Origin: an uncultured Sulfitobacter sp.
GTDB lineage: Bacteria > Pseudomonadota > Alphaproteobacteria > Rhodobacterales > Rhodobacteraceae
Length of the DNA: 64,000 nucleotides
Assembly (NCBI GenBank): GCA_947492925.1
Contig: CANLOQ010000004.1
Span: 124,001 to 188,000, forward strand
Direction of reading: 5' to 3'
Made by a program: the position numbers and the translations under genes. How positions within the stretch are numbered: position 1 is the first letter of the stretch; every line of letters begins with the position of its first letter. Shown here in pieces: positions 16,994 through 25,886 of the stretch. Below the pieces are notes generated by a model. It saw nothing but the letters and a program-made list of their open reading frames with translations, did no database searches and was not told the DNA's origin.

Positions 16994-18622
16994 CTATACC
17001 CCCAACAGCGCGTTCAATTCATCCGACACACCGTAATCCGCCGCGCGTTGCGCGAATTTGGGCCGATAGCCGGAGGTCACATACTGACCAGTGACCTTTT
17101 GGCGGGTGCTTTCGGGATCAACCCGGAACGTGAAGAGCTCTTGCAGGGTGATGGTTTCACCGTCGATGCCTGCAAGTTCCGAGATCGAGGTCACCCGCCG
17201 TGTTCCGTCACGCATGCGCGACACCTGAACAATCAGATGTACCGCATCCGCAAGCTGGCGGCGCACAACACCTGCGCCGGGCGCAAAGCCAGCAAGCGCT
17301 GCCATGCTTTCGACGCGGGTCAGCGCCTCTCGAGGGGAGTTGGCGTGCAATGTGCTCATTGAGCCATCGTGGCCCGTGTTCATCGCCTGCAGCAGGTCCA
17401 GCACTTCGTCACCACGCACCTCACCGATGATGATCCGGTCCGGACGCATCCGCAGCGCATTGCGCATCAGCGTGCGCATGGTCACTTCGCCCGCGCCCTC
17501 GACATTGGGGGGGCGCGTTTCAAAACGCACCACATGCGGCTGCTGAAACCGCAGTTCGGCGGCGTCCTCAATCGTCACCACCCGTTCGCTTTCGGGAATG
17601 AATGCCGACATCGCGTTGATCAGTGTGGTCTTGCCCGACCCCGTGCCGCCCGAGACCAGAATATTAAGCCTCAGGTAGGTCGCAAGACCAAGCAAGGCGC
17701 TCATCTGTTTAGACATGCTTCCGTTTGCAACCAGCCGGTCAAGTTGCACGGGTTTGGACGGAAATTTTCGGATCGTGATCGTGGGCCCGTCAATCGACAG
17801 CGGCGGAATGGCAACATTGACGCGGCTGCCGTCAGCCAGACGCGCATCCACCATCGGCTGAGCCTCATCAATGCGCCGCCCGACCGCAGACACGATGCGG
17901 CTGGCGATTGAAAAAACGTGATCGTTGTCGCGAAAGCGCACGGCTGTCCGCTCCAGCTGCCCGCCCCTTTCAACATAGACGTTGTCGGGGCCGTTCACCA
18001 TGATGTCGGTGATCTCCTCATCAGCCAGCAAAAGCTCAAGCGGGCCAAGGCCCAGCATATCAGCAAGAATCATATCGATCAGCTGCGCGGTCTCACGGCT
18101 GTTGAGATGCAGTTTGCGCTCTTCGGCAAGCGCTTCGATGCCACTGCGGATCAGGTCGTTCTGCTCATCGCGCGGTTTGGCCGCAAGATCAGAAAAATCC
18201 AGGACTTCCAGCAAGGACCGGATCACTTCGTGCGACAGGGTCAGCAGCTTGTCCGGTGCGGGCTTTTCATTTTTTGTCCTCACTGGCTGAGGCACTGCGG
18301 CAGCAGGGGCGTTTTGCGGCTGCAACTCGACCGGTTGAGGCTGAGGCGCGGGCGTGGGTTGCGGCGCGACTTTACCCTCTGACTTTACAGGGGCTGCGGT
18401 GCTTTCTGGCGCCGTCTCGCCGTCCAACGCTTCAATTGCGGCGGCAAGAACCTGACGTTGAAACGACAGCGGCCAATGGGCACCATTGTCATCCGCTGCG
18501 TATGAAATCGCAGTATTCGCGCGATCGAAGACTGAATAGTCATCTTCGTTGATCTGCGCAGCGATTGAGATCACCTCATTCAGCGCGTCGCGCAAAGAGG
18601 GTTGGGGCAGATGAAGGGTCAT
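16994..18622 (-). CDS. tadA: TadA / CpaF secretion ATPase
   Basis: Cytoplasmic hexameric ATPase (542 aa) that drives Flp pilus assembly. The C-terminal part shows Walker [21 protein letters not shown], the Asp box [20 protein letters not shown], Walker [21 protein letters not shown] and the His box [16 protein letters not shown], all CpaF-like. The first 150 residues form a Pro/Ala/Gln-rich linker region (for example [19 protein letters not shown]) longer than in short TadA proteins. The ATG overlaps the tadZ stop (ATGA). Confidence 0.94.
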   Translation of the reverse strand: MTLHLPQPSLRDALNEVISIAAQINEDDYSVFDRANTAISYAADDNGAHWPLSFQRQVLAAAIEALDGETAPESTAAPVKSEGKVAPQPTPAPQPQPVELQPQNAPAAAVPQPVRTKNEKPAPDKLLTLSHEVIRSLLEVLDFSDLAAKPRDEQNDLIRSGIEALAEERKLHLNSRETAQLIDMILADMLGLGPLELLLADEEITDIMVNGPDNVYVERGGQLERTAVRFRDNDHVFSIASRIVSAVGRRIDEAQPMVDARLADGSRVNVAIPPLSIDGPTITIRKFPSKPVQLDRLVANGSMSKQMSALLGLATYLRLNILVSGGTGSGKTTLINAMSAFIPESERVVTIEDAAELRFQQPHVVRFETRPPNVEGAGEVTMRTLMRNALRMRPDRIIIGEVRGDEVLDLLQAMNTGHDGSMSTLHANSPREALTRVESMAALAGFAPGAGVVRRQLADAVHLIVQVSRMRDGTRRVTSISELAGIDGETITLQELFTFRVDPESTRQKVTGQYVTSGYRPKFAQRAADYGVSDELNALLGV

Positions 18623-19860
18623 GCAAATACCTTTCCGAACAAACGTGATTTGATGGATTTCGGGACAGCGCTGTCGCCTTCAGCGGTGATTTCGTCGCAA
18701 AGTTTACGCAGAATACGGGCATAGGGGCTGCGCGGCTGATCACTGATCAAGGGTCTCGCCCCACGCTGCGCGCGCCGGACGGCGGCATCGCACTTTGGCA
18801 GAACGGCACTGATGTCCCGTCCGATGGCCTTGGCAATGTCCTTGGCTGGCAATCCGGCATCCTGGCGAAACTCTGACAGAACAGGCAGCAACCTGGTCGA
18901 AGGGGCAGCATCGCGCAGCAACGCGAGCAGACGGGTGGCGGTATTCACGCTTGCATAGCCAGGCGACAGCACGGGGATGATCACATCATAGCCTTCGGCG
19001 AGCGTTGGATCATCGGCAAGGGCACTGCGCGGCACATCGACAACCACCGTGTCAAAGGCGCGGGCCAGCGCCGCAATCATTTGAGGCATCGCATCAGTTT
19101 GGTTCAGGTCCAGCGCGGTCAGTTTGGGCTGGTGGGAGTAAAGCGACAGCGTATTGTTCACCTTTTCCATCGTGGCCCCCAACAAGGTGTCGTCAATCCG
19201 GTCAGGTGCGCTGAGCGCATCCAGAAGGCCGGGCGTGTCGCGCCGGTCCAGGTCGACCGCCTGCGTGCCAAAGCGGAGATCAGCATCCAAAAGCGCGGTT
19301 CGTTTGCCCACCCCCTTTGGATCCGAAAAACAAAAGGCAATATTCTGGGCCAGCATGCTTGCACCAACACCGCCTGCACATCCGACAACGCCAATACGGG
19401 TTCCGGGCCGGGCTGTGGGGACAAGTTCAATAGTCGGGGCTGCGGCGGGGGCCGGTGATACGGGCCGGGCCACAGCGGACAGAACATCGGACGCCTCAGC
19501 AGGAAACGCAAAATAGTCGCGCGCCCCGGCAGCGCAAAGCGCCCGGTAAAGGTTAAGGTCATCGCGTGTGCCAATGACAACAACCGATGATCCGTTTTGC
19601 ACAATTTCCGCAACACTTTCACAAGCGTCCTCGGTGGTCATCTGACCCATTTCCGCAAGGATTGTCCGTGCGACCGGTGCGCCCATGCTGATGCGAGCCG
19701 CAGCGCTTAATCCGCCGCCGTTCAATTTATGGGTTCCGGGATCAAGCGATTGTCCGACCTCACGCGCCAGCTGTGCCCCCTGATCGGTGAACATGAATGC
19801 AGCGACGTCGCAATCGGGTGCCTGCGCCGGTGCGTCAGATCTGACAGCGGAAAGGGTCAT
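18619..19860 (-). CDS. tadZ: TadZ / CpaE pilus localisation ATPase
   Basis: ParA/MinD-superfamily protein (413 aa) that positions the Tad machine at a cell pole. An N-terminal receiver-like domain lacking a clear phosphorylation site covers about the first 130 residues. The ATPase domain has the deviant Walker A GVVGCAGGVGASMLAQNIAF, the TALLDADLRFGTQAVDLDRR switch region and TVVVDVPRS. The ATG at 19860 has GAGG eight bases upstream and is preferred to the in-frame start at 19920. It is separated from flp by 80 bp and couples to tadA. Confidence 0.88.
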   Translation of the reverse strand: MTLSAVRSDAPAQAPDCDVAAFMFTDQGAQLAREVGQSLDPGTHKLNGGGLSAAARISMGAPVARTILAEMGQMTTEDACESVAEIVQNGSSVVVIGTRDDLNLYRALCAAGARDYFAFPAEASDVLSAVARPVSPAPAAAPTIELVPTARPGTRIGVVGCAGGVGASMLAQNIAFCFSDPKGVGKRTALLDADLRFGTQAVDLDRRDTPGLLDALSAPDRIDDTLLGATMEKVNNTLSLYSHQPKLTALDLNQTDAMPQMIAALARAFDTVVVDVPRSALADDPTLAEGYDVIIPVLSPGYASVNTATRLLALLRDAAPSTRLLPVLSEFRQDAGLPAKDIAKAIGRDISAVLPKCDAAVRRAQRGARPLISDQPRSPYARILRKLCDEITAEGDSAVPKSIKSRLFGKVFA

Positions 19861-19940
19861 TGGAAAAACCTCGGAATATTTGAGTTTGGGTGCGCGCGGC
19901 CCATTGTGGGATGCGCGCACCAGATTGCGTCCTTACCGGA

Positions 19941-20141
19941 TCACTCGATGCCGGCGGCCGTCAGCGCATCGCTCATTTTTGTAAAGCCGGAGTCTGTCTG
20001 ACCGCCCAGTGTGGCAATGGTGCCCACAATCACAGCACCCACGAGTGCGGCAAACAGACCGTATTCAATGGCGGTCGCGCCGTCCTCGTCCTTGCAGAAT
20101 GTCATCAGGGCGGTGTGCAGTGTTTTGCGTGTGAAGTTCAT
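19941..20141 (-). CDS. flp: Flp-family type IVb major pilin
   Basis: A 66-aa prepilin. The leader ends in CKDEDG and cleavage before ATAIEYGLFAALVGAVIVGT leaves the Flp hallmark Glu5-Tyr6 in the mature protein. The hydrophobic helix is followed by a short polar tail (TLGGQTDSGFTKMSDALTAA), as in other Flp pilins. AAGGA lies eight bases before the ATG. It is the first gene of the Tad operon; the long 5' region (20142-20885) probably carries its promoter and leader. Confidence 0.93.
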   Translation of the reverse strand: MNFTRKTLHTALMTFCKDEDGATAIEYGLFAALVGAVIVGTIATLGGQTDSGFTKMSDALTAAGIE

Positions 20142-20885
20142 GTCGTGATCCTTTTCAAGGTTTGCCTGGGTCAGAAGCGACCCGATGCCAAAGGATGTGC
20201 CATGTGTCCGGTGCTCCCGGTATCCGCCGGGGGTCTATTCCAACGGGCGTCCTACCCCCGTCAGTCCTCTTTCATACCAAGGTCGGATGGCTTCGCGCCC
20301 GACCGGCGGCGCGCCCGCGGCGGAATTGCGGCAGAACTGTGGAGGGTGCGGGGGCTATCATCCTATGGTGGGACGGGGTCGGAAGACGCCCAAGGGTCCA
20401 GATCGGGAAAATACCCGGCATTCGATTCGGATTCGCGGGAATTGCACGACAGTTTTTCGATGAAAGCATGCGATGCACAGGTGAGCCGTGAAGGACCACA
20501 CGTTTGAAAAACCGGAGACCAGACCGGTTTGATGGCTGTTAGCAGCAAGCCCGTCTGCAAAGATCAGCTCGCCTTTCCGTGCCATCGACGGATTGCAGCT
20601 CACCAACAGGCACCCTTTGGTCAGTCCCACATGGCATCTGGCGATAGTAGGTAAGAAGTTCGCCGGTTGTATATAGAACGCTTCCTCCAAATGGACTTGC
20701 CGGTTCTACATCCCCAACAAAACGGACATAACAAACCCACTCGCCCCTGACACCCGGATGAAACTAAATTTATTGGACTGCGTGGCTTGGTCACAGGCAG
20801 TCACTTTGCCTTCGGTGCCCGATTTGGCGCACACTAGGGATGAGCGACTGCCGAAAGACGCAGCGCAATTGGGATTGGATTGAAT
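20142..20885. other. Long intergenic region upstream of flp (no gene seen)
   Basis: About 740 bp between two divergent genes, far longer than other gaps here. I find no convincing protein gene: the open frames have no ribosome sites and unnatural composition. It contains several possible stem-loops, including CCCGG-N6-CCGGG at about 20227-20242 and a perfect AAACCGG/CCGGTTT pair at 20509-20530 with an 8-nt loop. A pilin promoter and leader, a small RNA or a remnant of lost genes are all possible. Confidence 0.4.
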
Positions 20886-21707
20886 ATGTTCAGACAGATG
20901 TTTTCTTTGATTTTCTGGCTTGGCCTTTGGATTGGGCCAGCTCAGGCGCATGAGGTCTGGCTGGAGCCTGCACAATGGTGGATGGAGGACAAAGCAGAGA
21001 TCAAAGCCGACCTTCTGAATGGTGAAAACCTGAAAGGGGTAAAGCTGTCATGGAATGCGGCGCGGACACGCAGGGCGGAGTTGTGGCAAGGGAACGATAA
21101 GACGCCAATTAACGGACGTCTGGGCGACGTTCCTGCCATCACGGCACTGCCCGGTGACACCGGCCTTGCAACGCTTATCTATCAATCCGACATCAGCACC
21201 ATCACCTACACGGATTACGCAAAATTCGCGGGGTTCGTATTGGAAAAAGGAGAGGCGGACGTGCTTGCAGAGCATGCCGCGCGCCGCTTGCCTGACGCGC
21301 CGATAAAGGAAGCCTATTCACGTTTTGTCAAAGCACTGGTTGCGATTGGGACAGGCGCGGGACAGGACGCACCACGCGGTCTGGAAATAGAGATTGTCGC
21401 CTTGTCAAACCCCTACACATTGACGCCGGACGAGGATATGCAAGTTCAGGTCCTTTACCGCGATGCCCCCTTGACCAATCACCGGGTGACAGTGTTCATG
21501 CGGGCCGAAACCGGGGATGTCACGTCGTTTCACCTTCCTACTGACGCAGAAGGTAAAGCCTCTTTCACCATTGTTCCTGCACAGACCTATCTGGTCGATG
21601 CGGTTGTCGTGCGCGAGCCCGACCGGGACGTGGTGATCGAAACCCGGGGCGCACTGTGGGAATCGCTTTGGGCCTCGCTGACGTTTCAGACACCTGCCGC
21701 GCCGTAG
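20886..21707 (+). CDS. DUF4198-family periplasmic protein
   Basis: Exported protein (273 aa). The signal peptide FSLIFWLGLWIGPAQA is followed by HEVWLEPAQWWMEDKAEIKA, the N-terminal signature of DUF4198 proteins (some linked to nickel or cobalt uptake, where the His near the mature N-terminus may bind metal). The C-terminal part is an Ig-like beta domain: DEDMQVQVLYRDAPLTNHRV, TVFMRAETGDVTSFHLPTDA and EGKASFTIVPAQTYLVDAVV. The ATG at 20886 is used; a TTG at 20880 is also in frame. It ends 6 bp from the convergent gspD. No metal transporter gene is nearby, so function is open. Confidence 0.75.
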   Translation: MFRQMFSLIFWLGLWIGPAQAHEVWLEPAQWWMEDKAEIKADLLNGENLKGVKLSWNAARTRRAELWQGNDKTPINGRLGDVPAITALPGDTGLATLIYQSDISTITYTDYAKFAGFVLEKGEADVLAEHAARRLPDAPIKEAYSRFVKALVAIGTGAGQDAPRGLEIEIVALSNPYTLTPDEDMQVQVLYRDAPLTNHRVTVFMRAETGDVTSFHLPTDAEGKASFTIVPAQTYLVDAVVVREPDRDVVIETRGALWESLWASLTFQTPAAP

Positions 21708-21713
21708 TTCGGT

Positions 21714-23651
21714 TTAGTACAACCCATTGATCTCCAGCGGCAGTCGGTCAACTTTCCGCTCTTTCAGCAGACTGCGCGGCGGCTCCGCGGCATCCGCTTT
21801 GCGCAACCGTTGGAAGCGGCGCTGTGCGACAGACTTTGCCTTGTGCTGGCTGTCAATCACGGTTGGCCGCATAAAGACAAACAGCGTGCGCCGCGTCTGA
21901 TCTTTGCTGCGCGACCGGAATAACCCGCCGATGATCGGCGCATCACCAAGACCCGGCACCTTGCCCGTGATGGAGCGGTTGTCATCTGTGATCAGACCGC
22001 CCAGAACCACCGTACCGCCGTCCTGCGCCTGCACGGTTGTCTCGATCAACCGCCGATTGGTGATAAGGTCTGCCGCCCCTTCGACATTGGCATTCACAAG
22101 GCTCGAGACCTCCTGCGCGATATCAAGACGCACAACACCGTTGGACGTCACGCGGGGCAGAACCTGCATGGTGATGCCGACATCGCGTCGCTCGATTGTT
22201 GTAAAGGGAGTAGCTGTGTTGCCATCGGTTGCAAACGATCCGGTACGAAACGGCACGTTCTGGCCCACCACGATGGTGGCCGCCTTGTTGTCGGTGGTGG
22301 TGATTGACGGGGTGGAAAGCAGGTTCGCCTGTGTCGATTGGCCCAGGGCCTGCACCAGAATACCGAAGTTATCGACAGACCCGCCAAGGGTCAGGCCACT
22401 GGCCAGTCCCGATGCCTGGCTCACACCCAGCGCACTAAGGACATTACCCAAAGAAGCGCCGCCGTTGCCAAAGGACGTGGCCGCGATGCCACCACGCGGC
22501 AGGTTGTCGCCCAAACCCAGCTGAACACCCAGACGTTCGGCCACCTCACCCGATACTTCAACAATGGCTGCTTCGATCATGACCTGCGCAGGGCGCTGGT
22601 CCAATGCCGCAATCAGACTGACCGCTTCCTGAATCTGGTTCGATGTACCGCGGATAACGATGGAATTTGTTTCGGTCGAAGCTTGTACGGATACCTCCGG
22701 GGCCGGTCCCGTGGGCAGCGGTGGTGTCTCGCCTTCGACTGCCTGTGCAACCGGATTCACGATGTCTGTTCCACCTTGCAGCGTGTTCGCGACGATCTCC
22801 GCAACCACCTCGGCATCACCGAATTTCAACGCATAAAGATGTGTGCGTTTTTGCACCTGCGGATTGCTGCGCGGTGCCACATCAAGATCGCGGGCAAGCT
22901 GTCTGATCTGGCTTATGTCACGTTCGTTACCGCGCACCAAAAGCAGGTTAGACGCCGGATCAACAGATATGCGCGCACCTGTCCCAGAGGTGCCAAGCAC
23001 ATCTGACATCGCCTGCGCCACGGTTTCGGCTTCGGCAAACGCAAAGCGGATCACCTCGGTGCGTTGTTCTTCGGGTGTATCAAAGGTGCGGGCGATGTTG
23101 ACGATACGGTCCACATTGGCCTGCGTGTCGGTGATAATGATCGCATTGGGATCGGTCAGTGCTTCGATGTATCCGGTCTGCGCGACAAGGGGGCGCAGAA
23201 CGCGCACTGCCTCGGCAGAGGGCAACCGGTCCAGAGGAACAAGCTTGGTGATCACGTCCTGATCGCCTGCCCGGCCGCCCGGCGGTAAAGTGCCACCCTT
23301 GGCCACGGATTGCGTTTCCGGCACGACCTCCCAGATGACGCCGGTTTCAACAGCAACATAGCCGCGCACCCGCAGCATGGACTGAAAAAGCGACCAAACG
23401 CCTGCCTGCGTCAGTGGCTTGGCAGATATGACAGTGACATCGCCCGTCAATCCGGGATTGATCACCAAAGTACGCTCCGTAATCTCTGATACCTGTTCGG
23501 CCAGCACCGAAATTTCGGTGTTGCGCAGGTTGATGGTAAAATCTGCATCCGTGTCATCCAGCGCGACACCCTGTGCCCAAAGAAGAGCCGGCAACAGGCA
23601 CAACAATGCTGTATATCTGCAAATCCTGCGCATACTGTCCATTCCACCCAT
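21714..23651 (-). CDS. gspD: Type II secretion system secretin GspD
   Basis: Outer-membrane channel of the T2SS (645 aa). A signal peptide (TALLCLLPALLWAQG) is followed by the N0 domain (DFTINLRNTEISVLAEQVSE), N1-N3 ring domains (IITDTQANVDRIVNIARTFD, LLLVRGNERDISQIRQLARD, TNSIVIRGTSNQIQEAVSLI) and the secretin core (VMIEAAIVEVSGEVAERLGV, LLSTPSITTTDNKAATIVVG, VVLGGLITDDNRSITGKVPG). The ATG at 23651 overlaps the gspC stop (TGATG); a GTG three bases earlier is also in frame. It is the last gene of the leftward arm G-H-I-C-D. No C-terminal S-domain for a GspS pilotin was evident. Confidence 0.93.
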   Translation of the reverse strand: MGGMDSMRRICRYTALLCLLPALLWAQGVALDDTDADFTINLRNTEISVLAEQVSEITERTLVINPGLTGDVTVISAKPLTQAGVWSLFQSMLRVRGYVAVETGVIWEVVPETQSVAKGGTLPPGGRAGDQDVITKLVPLDRLPSAEAVRVLRPLVAQTGYIEALTDPNAIIITDTQANVDRIVNIARTFDTPEEQRTEVIRFAFAEAETVAQAMSDVLGTSGTGARISVDPASNLLLVRGNERDISQIRQLARDLDVAPRSNPQVQKRTHLYALKFGDAEVVAEIVANTLQGGTDIVNPVAQAVEGETPPLPTGPAPEVSVQASTETNSIVIRGTSNQIQEAVSLIAALDQRPAQVMIEAAIVEVSGEVAERLGVQLGLGDNLPRGGIAATSFGNGGASLGNVLSALGVSQASGLASGLTLGGSVDNFGILVQALGQSTQANLLSTPSITTTDNKAATIVVGQNVPFRTGSFATDGNTATPFTTIERRDVGITMQVLPRVTSNGVVRLDIAQEVSSLVNANVEGAADLITNRRLIETTVQAQDGGTVVLGGLITDDNRSITGKVPGLGDAPIIGGLFRSRSKDQTRRTLFVFMRPTVIDSQHKAKSVAQRRFQRLRKADAAEPPRSLLKERKVDRLPLEINGLY

Positions 23652-24532
23652 CACCTTAGCGGAAAGGTCAGCAAAAGCGCCTGACCGTCCCGAACCACTT
23701 CCAACCGCGCAATCCCAGCCGCCGCGACATCGTCGTAAAGGACGCGGTCACTGTCCAGATCACCAACCTGCTGGCCATTCAGCCGCGTGACCACGTCGCC
23801 AGGCCTTAATCCGGCCAAAGTCACACCGATGTTGGGATCTTCTTTGATCCTATAGCCGTTTTCGACCAACTCCAGCCCAACGGTCTCCATCGCCGCCTGC
23901 GGATTTTGGGTGATGCGATCCCGCCACAGATTGATGTATTCGTCCGTCGTTTCCGGTGGCGGGGCCTCACGCAGATCAATGGACCCCTGCCCCGGCACAA
24001 TGGCTGCGGCAAGACGCGCGAAGGGATCAGTTGGGTCGTCTACCGGTGTCTCGGGCGCGTCCGTCGCCGCAGGGGCGCCGTTTTCAATGCCGCCAAAGCC
24101 TACGATCACCAGACCAGTTGTCGTTTGCAACGTCACTGTATCTGCATTGATCGCTACCAGTTCCGCCGATTGCACGGGCTCTCCGATCCGGTAGGCCGCT
24201 GTTTCGCCCGACGCCGCGATAAAGGCACGCGACAAGGCCGGATCAGGATCAACCAGCACCCCACGCAGTGTGACATTCACACTCTGTGGGACTGCATTCG
24301 TGCGTGGTGCATCGGTTTGAGGACGTTGGCCGAAGGGCGCGAAGGCAAGAATGGCGTCAATTTCGCGCGGCGGCGATTGTTGCGGTGCGGGCGGGGGTGC
24401 CATCACCTCAAGCGGCATGATAGCGGTATGGCCGGCCGCGTGCCACCCAAGCCGCAGACCGGCAAACACCAGTGATGCAATCAATCCTACCATGACCAAG
24501 GCCGTCACGGCCCAAAGGCGCCCTGCTGTCAT
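23651..24532 (-). CDS. gspC: T2SS inner-membrane protein GspC
   Basis: Bitopic protein (293 aa) that connects the inner-membrane platform to the secretin. One N-terminal membrane helix (VMVGLIASLVFAGLRLGWHA), a Pro-rich linker, the homology region (NVTLRGVLVDPDPALSRAFI ... YRIGEPVQSAELVAINADTV) and a C-terminal PDZ domain (GVTLAGLRPGDVVTRLNGQQ). The start overlaps gspI and the end overlaps gspD. Confidence 0.88.
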   Translation of the reverse strand: MTAGRLWAVTALVMVGLIASLVFAGLRLGWHAAGHTAIMPLEVMAPPPAPQQSPPREIDAILAFAPFGQRPQTDAPRTNAVPQSVNVTLRGVLVDPDPALSRAFIAASGETAAYRIGEPVQSAELVAINADTVTLQTTTGLVIVGFGGIENGAPAATDAPETPVDDPTDPFARLAAAIVPGQGSIDLREAPPPETTDEYINLWRDRITQNPQAAMETVGLELVENGYRIKEDPNIGVTLAGLRPGDVVTRLNGQQVGDLDSDRVLYDDVAAAGIARLEVVRDGQALLLTFPLR

Positions 24533-24906
24533 GGCATTTCCTTTTCGAGGGCAAAGTATCCTGTCAGGGTGACAAGCGTGGCATCCGCGCCCTCTGCGGC
24601 ATCCGCAACGCGCACCGTGACCGCATGCAGGCCCGAACCGGGCAAAGCGCGGGCGTCATGCGAGACTGCCCAATCCACATCCAGCGCCTGAGACCAGCGC
24701 GGGGCAATTGCGATATCCAGTGCGGTCGCGGCCAGCGCGTTTTCAGCGACCCAGCGCGCGACAATCCTGTCTGACAAACCACGCGTGCCCGCCGCGTGCC
24801 GCTCAACCCCGGTCAGCAAAGTCACTGAACCAACAGCGAGCACGGTCAGCGCCACAAGCGTTTCCATCAGGGTGAACCCGGCGTCAAAAGAGCGTTTCTG
24901 CATCAT
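24529..24906 (-). CDS. gspI: T2SS minor pseudopilin GspI
   Basis: Prepilin-like protein (125 aa). The leader ends in DAG and cleavage leaves FTLMETLVALTVLAVGSVTL with Glu at +5. The globular part fits GspI (ARWVAENALAATALDIAIAP). ATG overlaps the gspH stop, and the 3' end overlaps gspC. It forms the tip complex with GspJ and GspK, which are encoded in the other arm. Confidence 0.87.
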   Translation of the reverse strand: MMQKRSFDAGFTLMETLVALTVLAVGSVTLLTGVERHAAGTRGLSDRIVARWVAENALAATALDIAIAPRWSQALDVDWAVSHDARALPGSGLHAVTVRVADAAEGADATLVTLTGYFALEKEMP

Positions 24907-25376
24907 GGTTCTACCAACTGCGCCGCCGCACCGTCGAATAGGACTAACTGCCTCGTGCTGCCCGCGACAAGTGCAAATCGGACGTTACCGGACTGAGGTG
25001 GCATCAGATCAGGCGACACCTGCACAAACCCCCGTCTTTCGCTGTCCTGCCCCGTCAGCATCAGCCCCGGGGCAAGCAAGTGCGGCTCGGCCAATGCGGC
25101 ATCCATCACATCGCCCCAACTGTCGCCCTCCCACAACTCAAATGAATAACTGTCAGACTTCCAGTTCAGACGATACACCCTGCCCTCAATCAAACTGCGC
25201 TCCGTCATCAGATTGAGGCGTGACGTGAACAACGCTGCCTCCTGGGACAGGGTGCGCGCCGAAGGGCTGGATGGCAACGCATAGGTGACAACACCCGCGC
25301 CGACACCAATCAGGGCCAGCACGATCAATACCTCGATCAGTGTGATCCCTGCGTCATGTCCGCGCCTGTCACCCAC
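24903..25376 (-). CDS. gspH: T2SS minor pseudopilin GspH
   Basis: Pseudopilin (157 aa). The frame runs open far upstream through gspG, but a GTG at 25376, overlapping the last codons of gspG, gives the expected short leader GDRRGHDAG and the mature start ITLIEVLIVLALIGVGAGVV with Glu5. The rest (LNLMTERSLIEGRVYRLNWK) is GspH-like. Translation is probably coupled to gspG; no strong ribosome site is visible. Confidence 0.82.
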   Translation of the reverse strand: MGDRRGHDAGITLIEVLIVLALIGVGAGVVTYALPSSPSARTLSQEAALFTSRLNLMTERSLIEGRVYRLNWKSDSYSFELWEGDSWGDVMDAALAEPHLLAPGLMLTGQDSERRGFVQVSPDLMPPQSGNVRFALVAGSTRQLVLFDGAAAQLVEP

Positions 25377-25848
25377 CGGCGGTTTCAACCGCACCAAAGG
25401 CGATGTCAGCGTTGACACCCTCACCGCCCGGCTGTCCGTCCGCACCAAGTGTAACCAGATCAAACCGCCCCTGCGCACCGGGGAACCGGTACACATACGC
25501 GCCGCCCCAAGGATCTTGCGGCATCGCGCTCAGATATCCGCCCGATGCCCAGCTGACTGGCTCAGGCGGCACGGTCGGACGAGTGACCAGCGCGGCCAAT
25601 CCCTGTGCGGTGTTTGGATAGGTTCGGTTGTCCAACCGGTAGATTTCAAGCGCACCGGCAATCGCACGCATGTCGCTTTGCGCCACCGTCACACGCGCCT
25701 CATCCGGGCGACCGATTACGTTCGGCACCACCATTGCCGCGACCACAGCGATAATGACCAGCACGACCATCATCTCAATCAATGTCACGCCCGCATCGGC
25801 CTTCCGCCGCTTTTGCCGCGTCAGCCAGCGCAAATAATTCAGCATCAT
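25369..25848 (-). CDS. gspG: T2SS major pseudopilin GspG
   Basis: Major pseudopilin (159 aa). Leader RRKADAG, then VTLIEMMVVLVIIAVVAAMV with Glu5, and the GspG family blocks DMRAIAGALEIYRLDNRTYP, NTAQGLAALVTRP, GYLSAMPQDPWGGAYVYRFP and DLVTLGADGQPGGEG, which include the calcium-binding loop region. Two adjacent ATGs (25848, 25845) follow a purine-rich GGGAGAAGAG stretch. It is first in the leftward arm and diverges from gspL, so the gspG promoter must overlap the 5' end of gspL. Confidence 0.95.
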   Translation of the reverse strand: MMLNYLRWLTRQKRRKADAGVTLIEMMVVLVIIAVVAAMVVPNVIGRPDEARVTVAQSDMRAIAGALEIYRLDNRTYPNTAQGLAALVTRPTVPPEPVSWASGGYLSAMPQDPWGGAYVYRFPGAQGRFDLVTLGADGQPGGEGVNADIAFGAVETAGG

Positions 25849-25886
25849 GAAACTCTTCTCCCGTCTGCACCGTATATTCGGTATGG

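Noticed and set aside
16004-17362. Long rightward open frame of 452 codons opposite tadB/tadA
   Set aside because: Antisense shadow of tadB and tadA in high-GC DNA; no family motifs, no ribosome site, and the opposite strand holds conserved genes throughout.
24903-25496. Longer GspH frame starting within gspG
   Set aside because: It would overlap gspG by over 120 bp and give an overlong prepilin leader; the GTG at 25376 fits.
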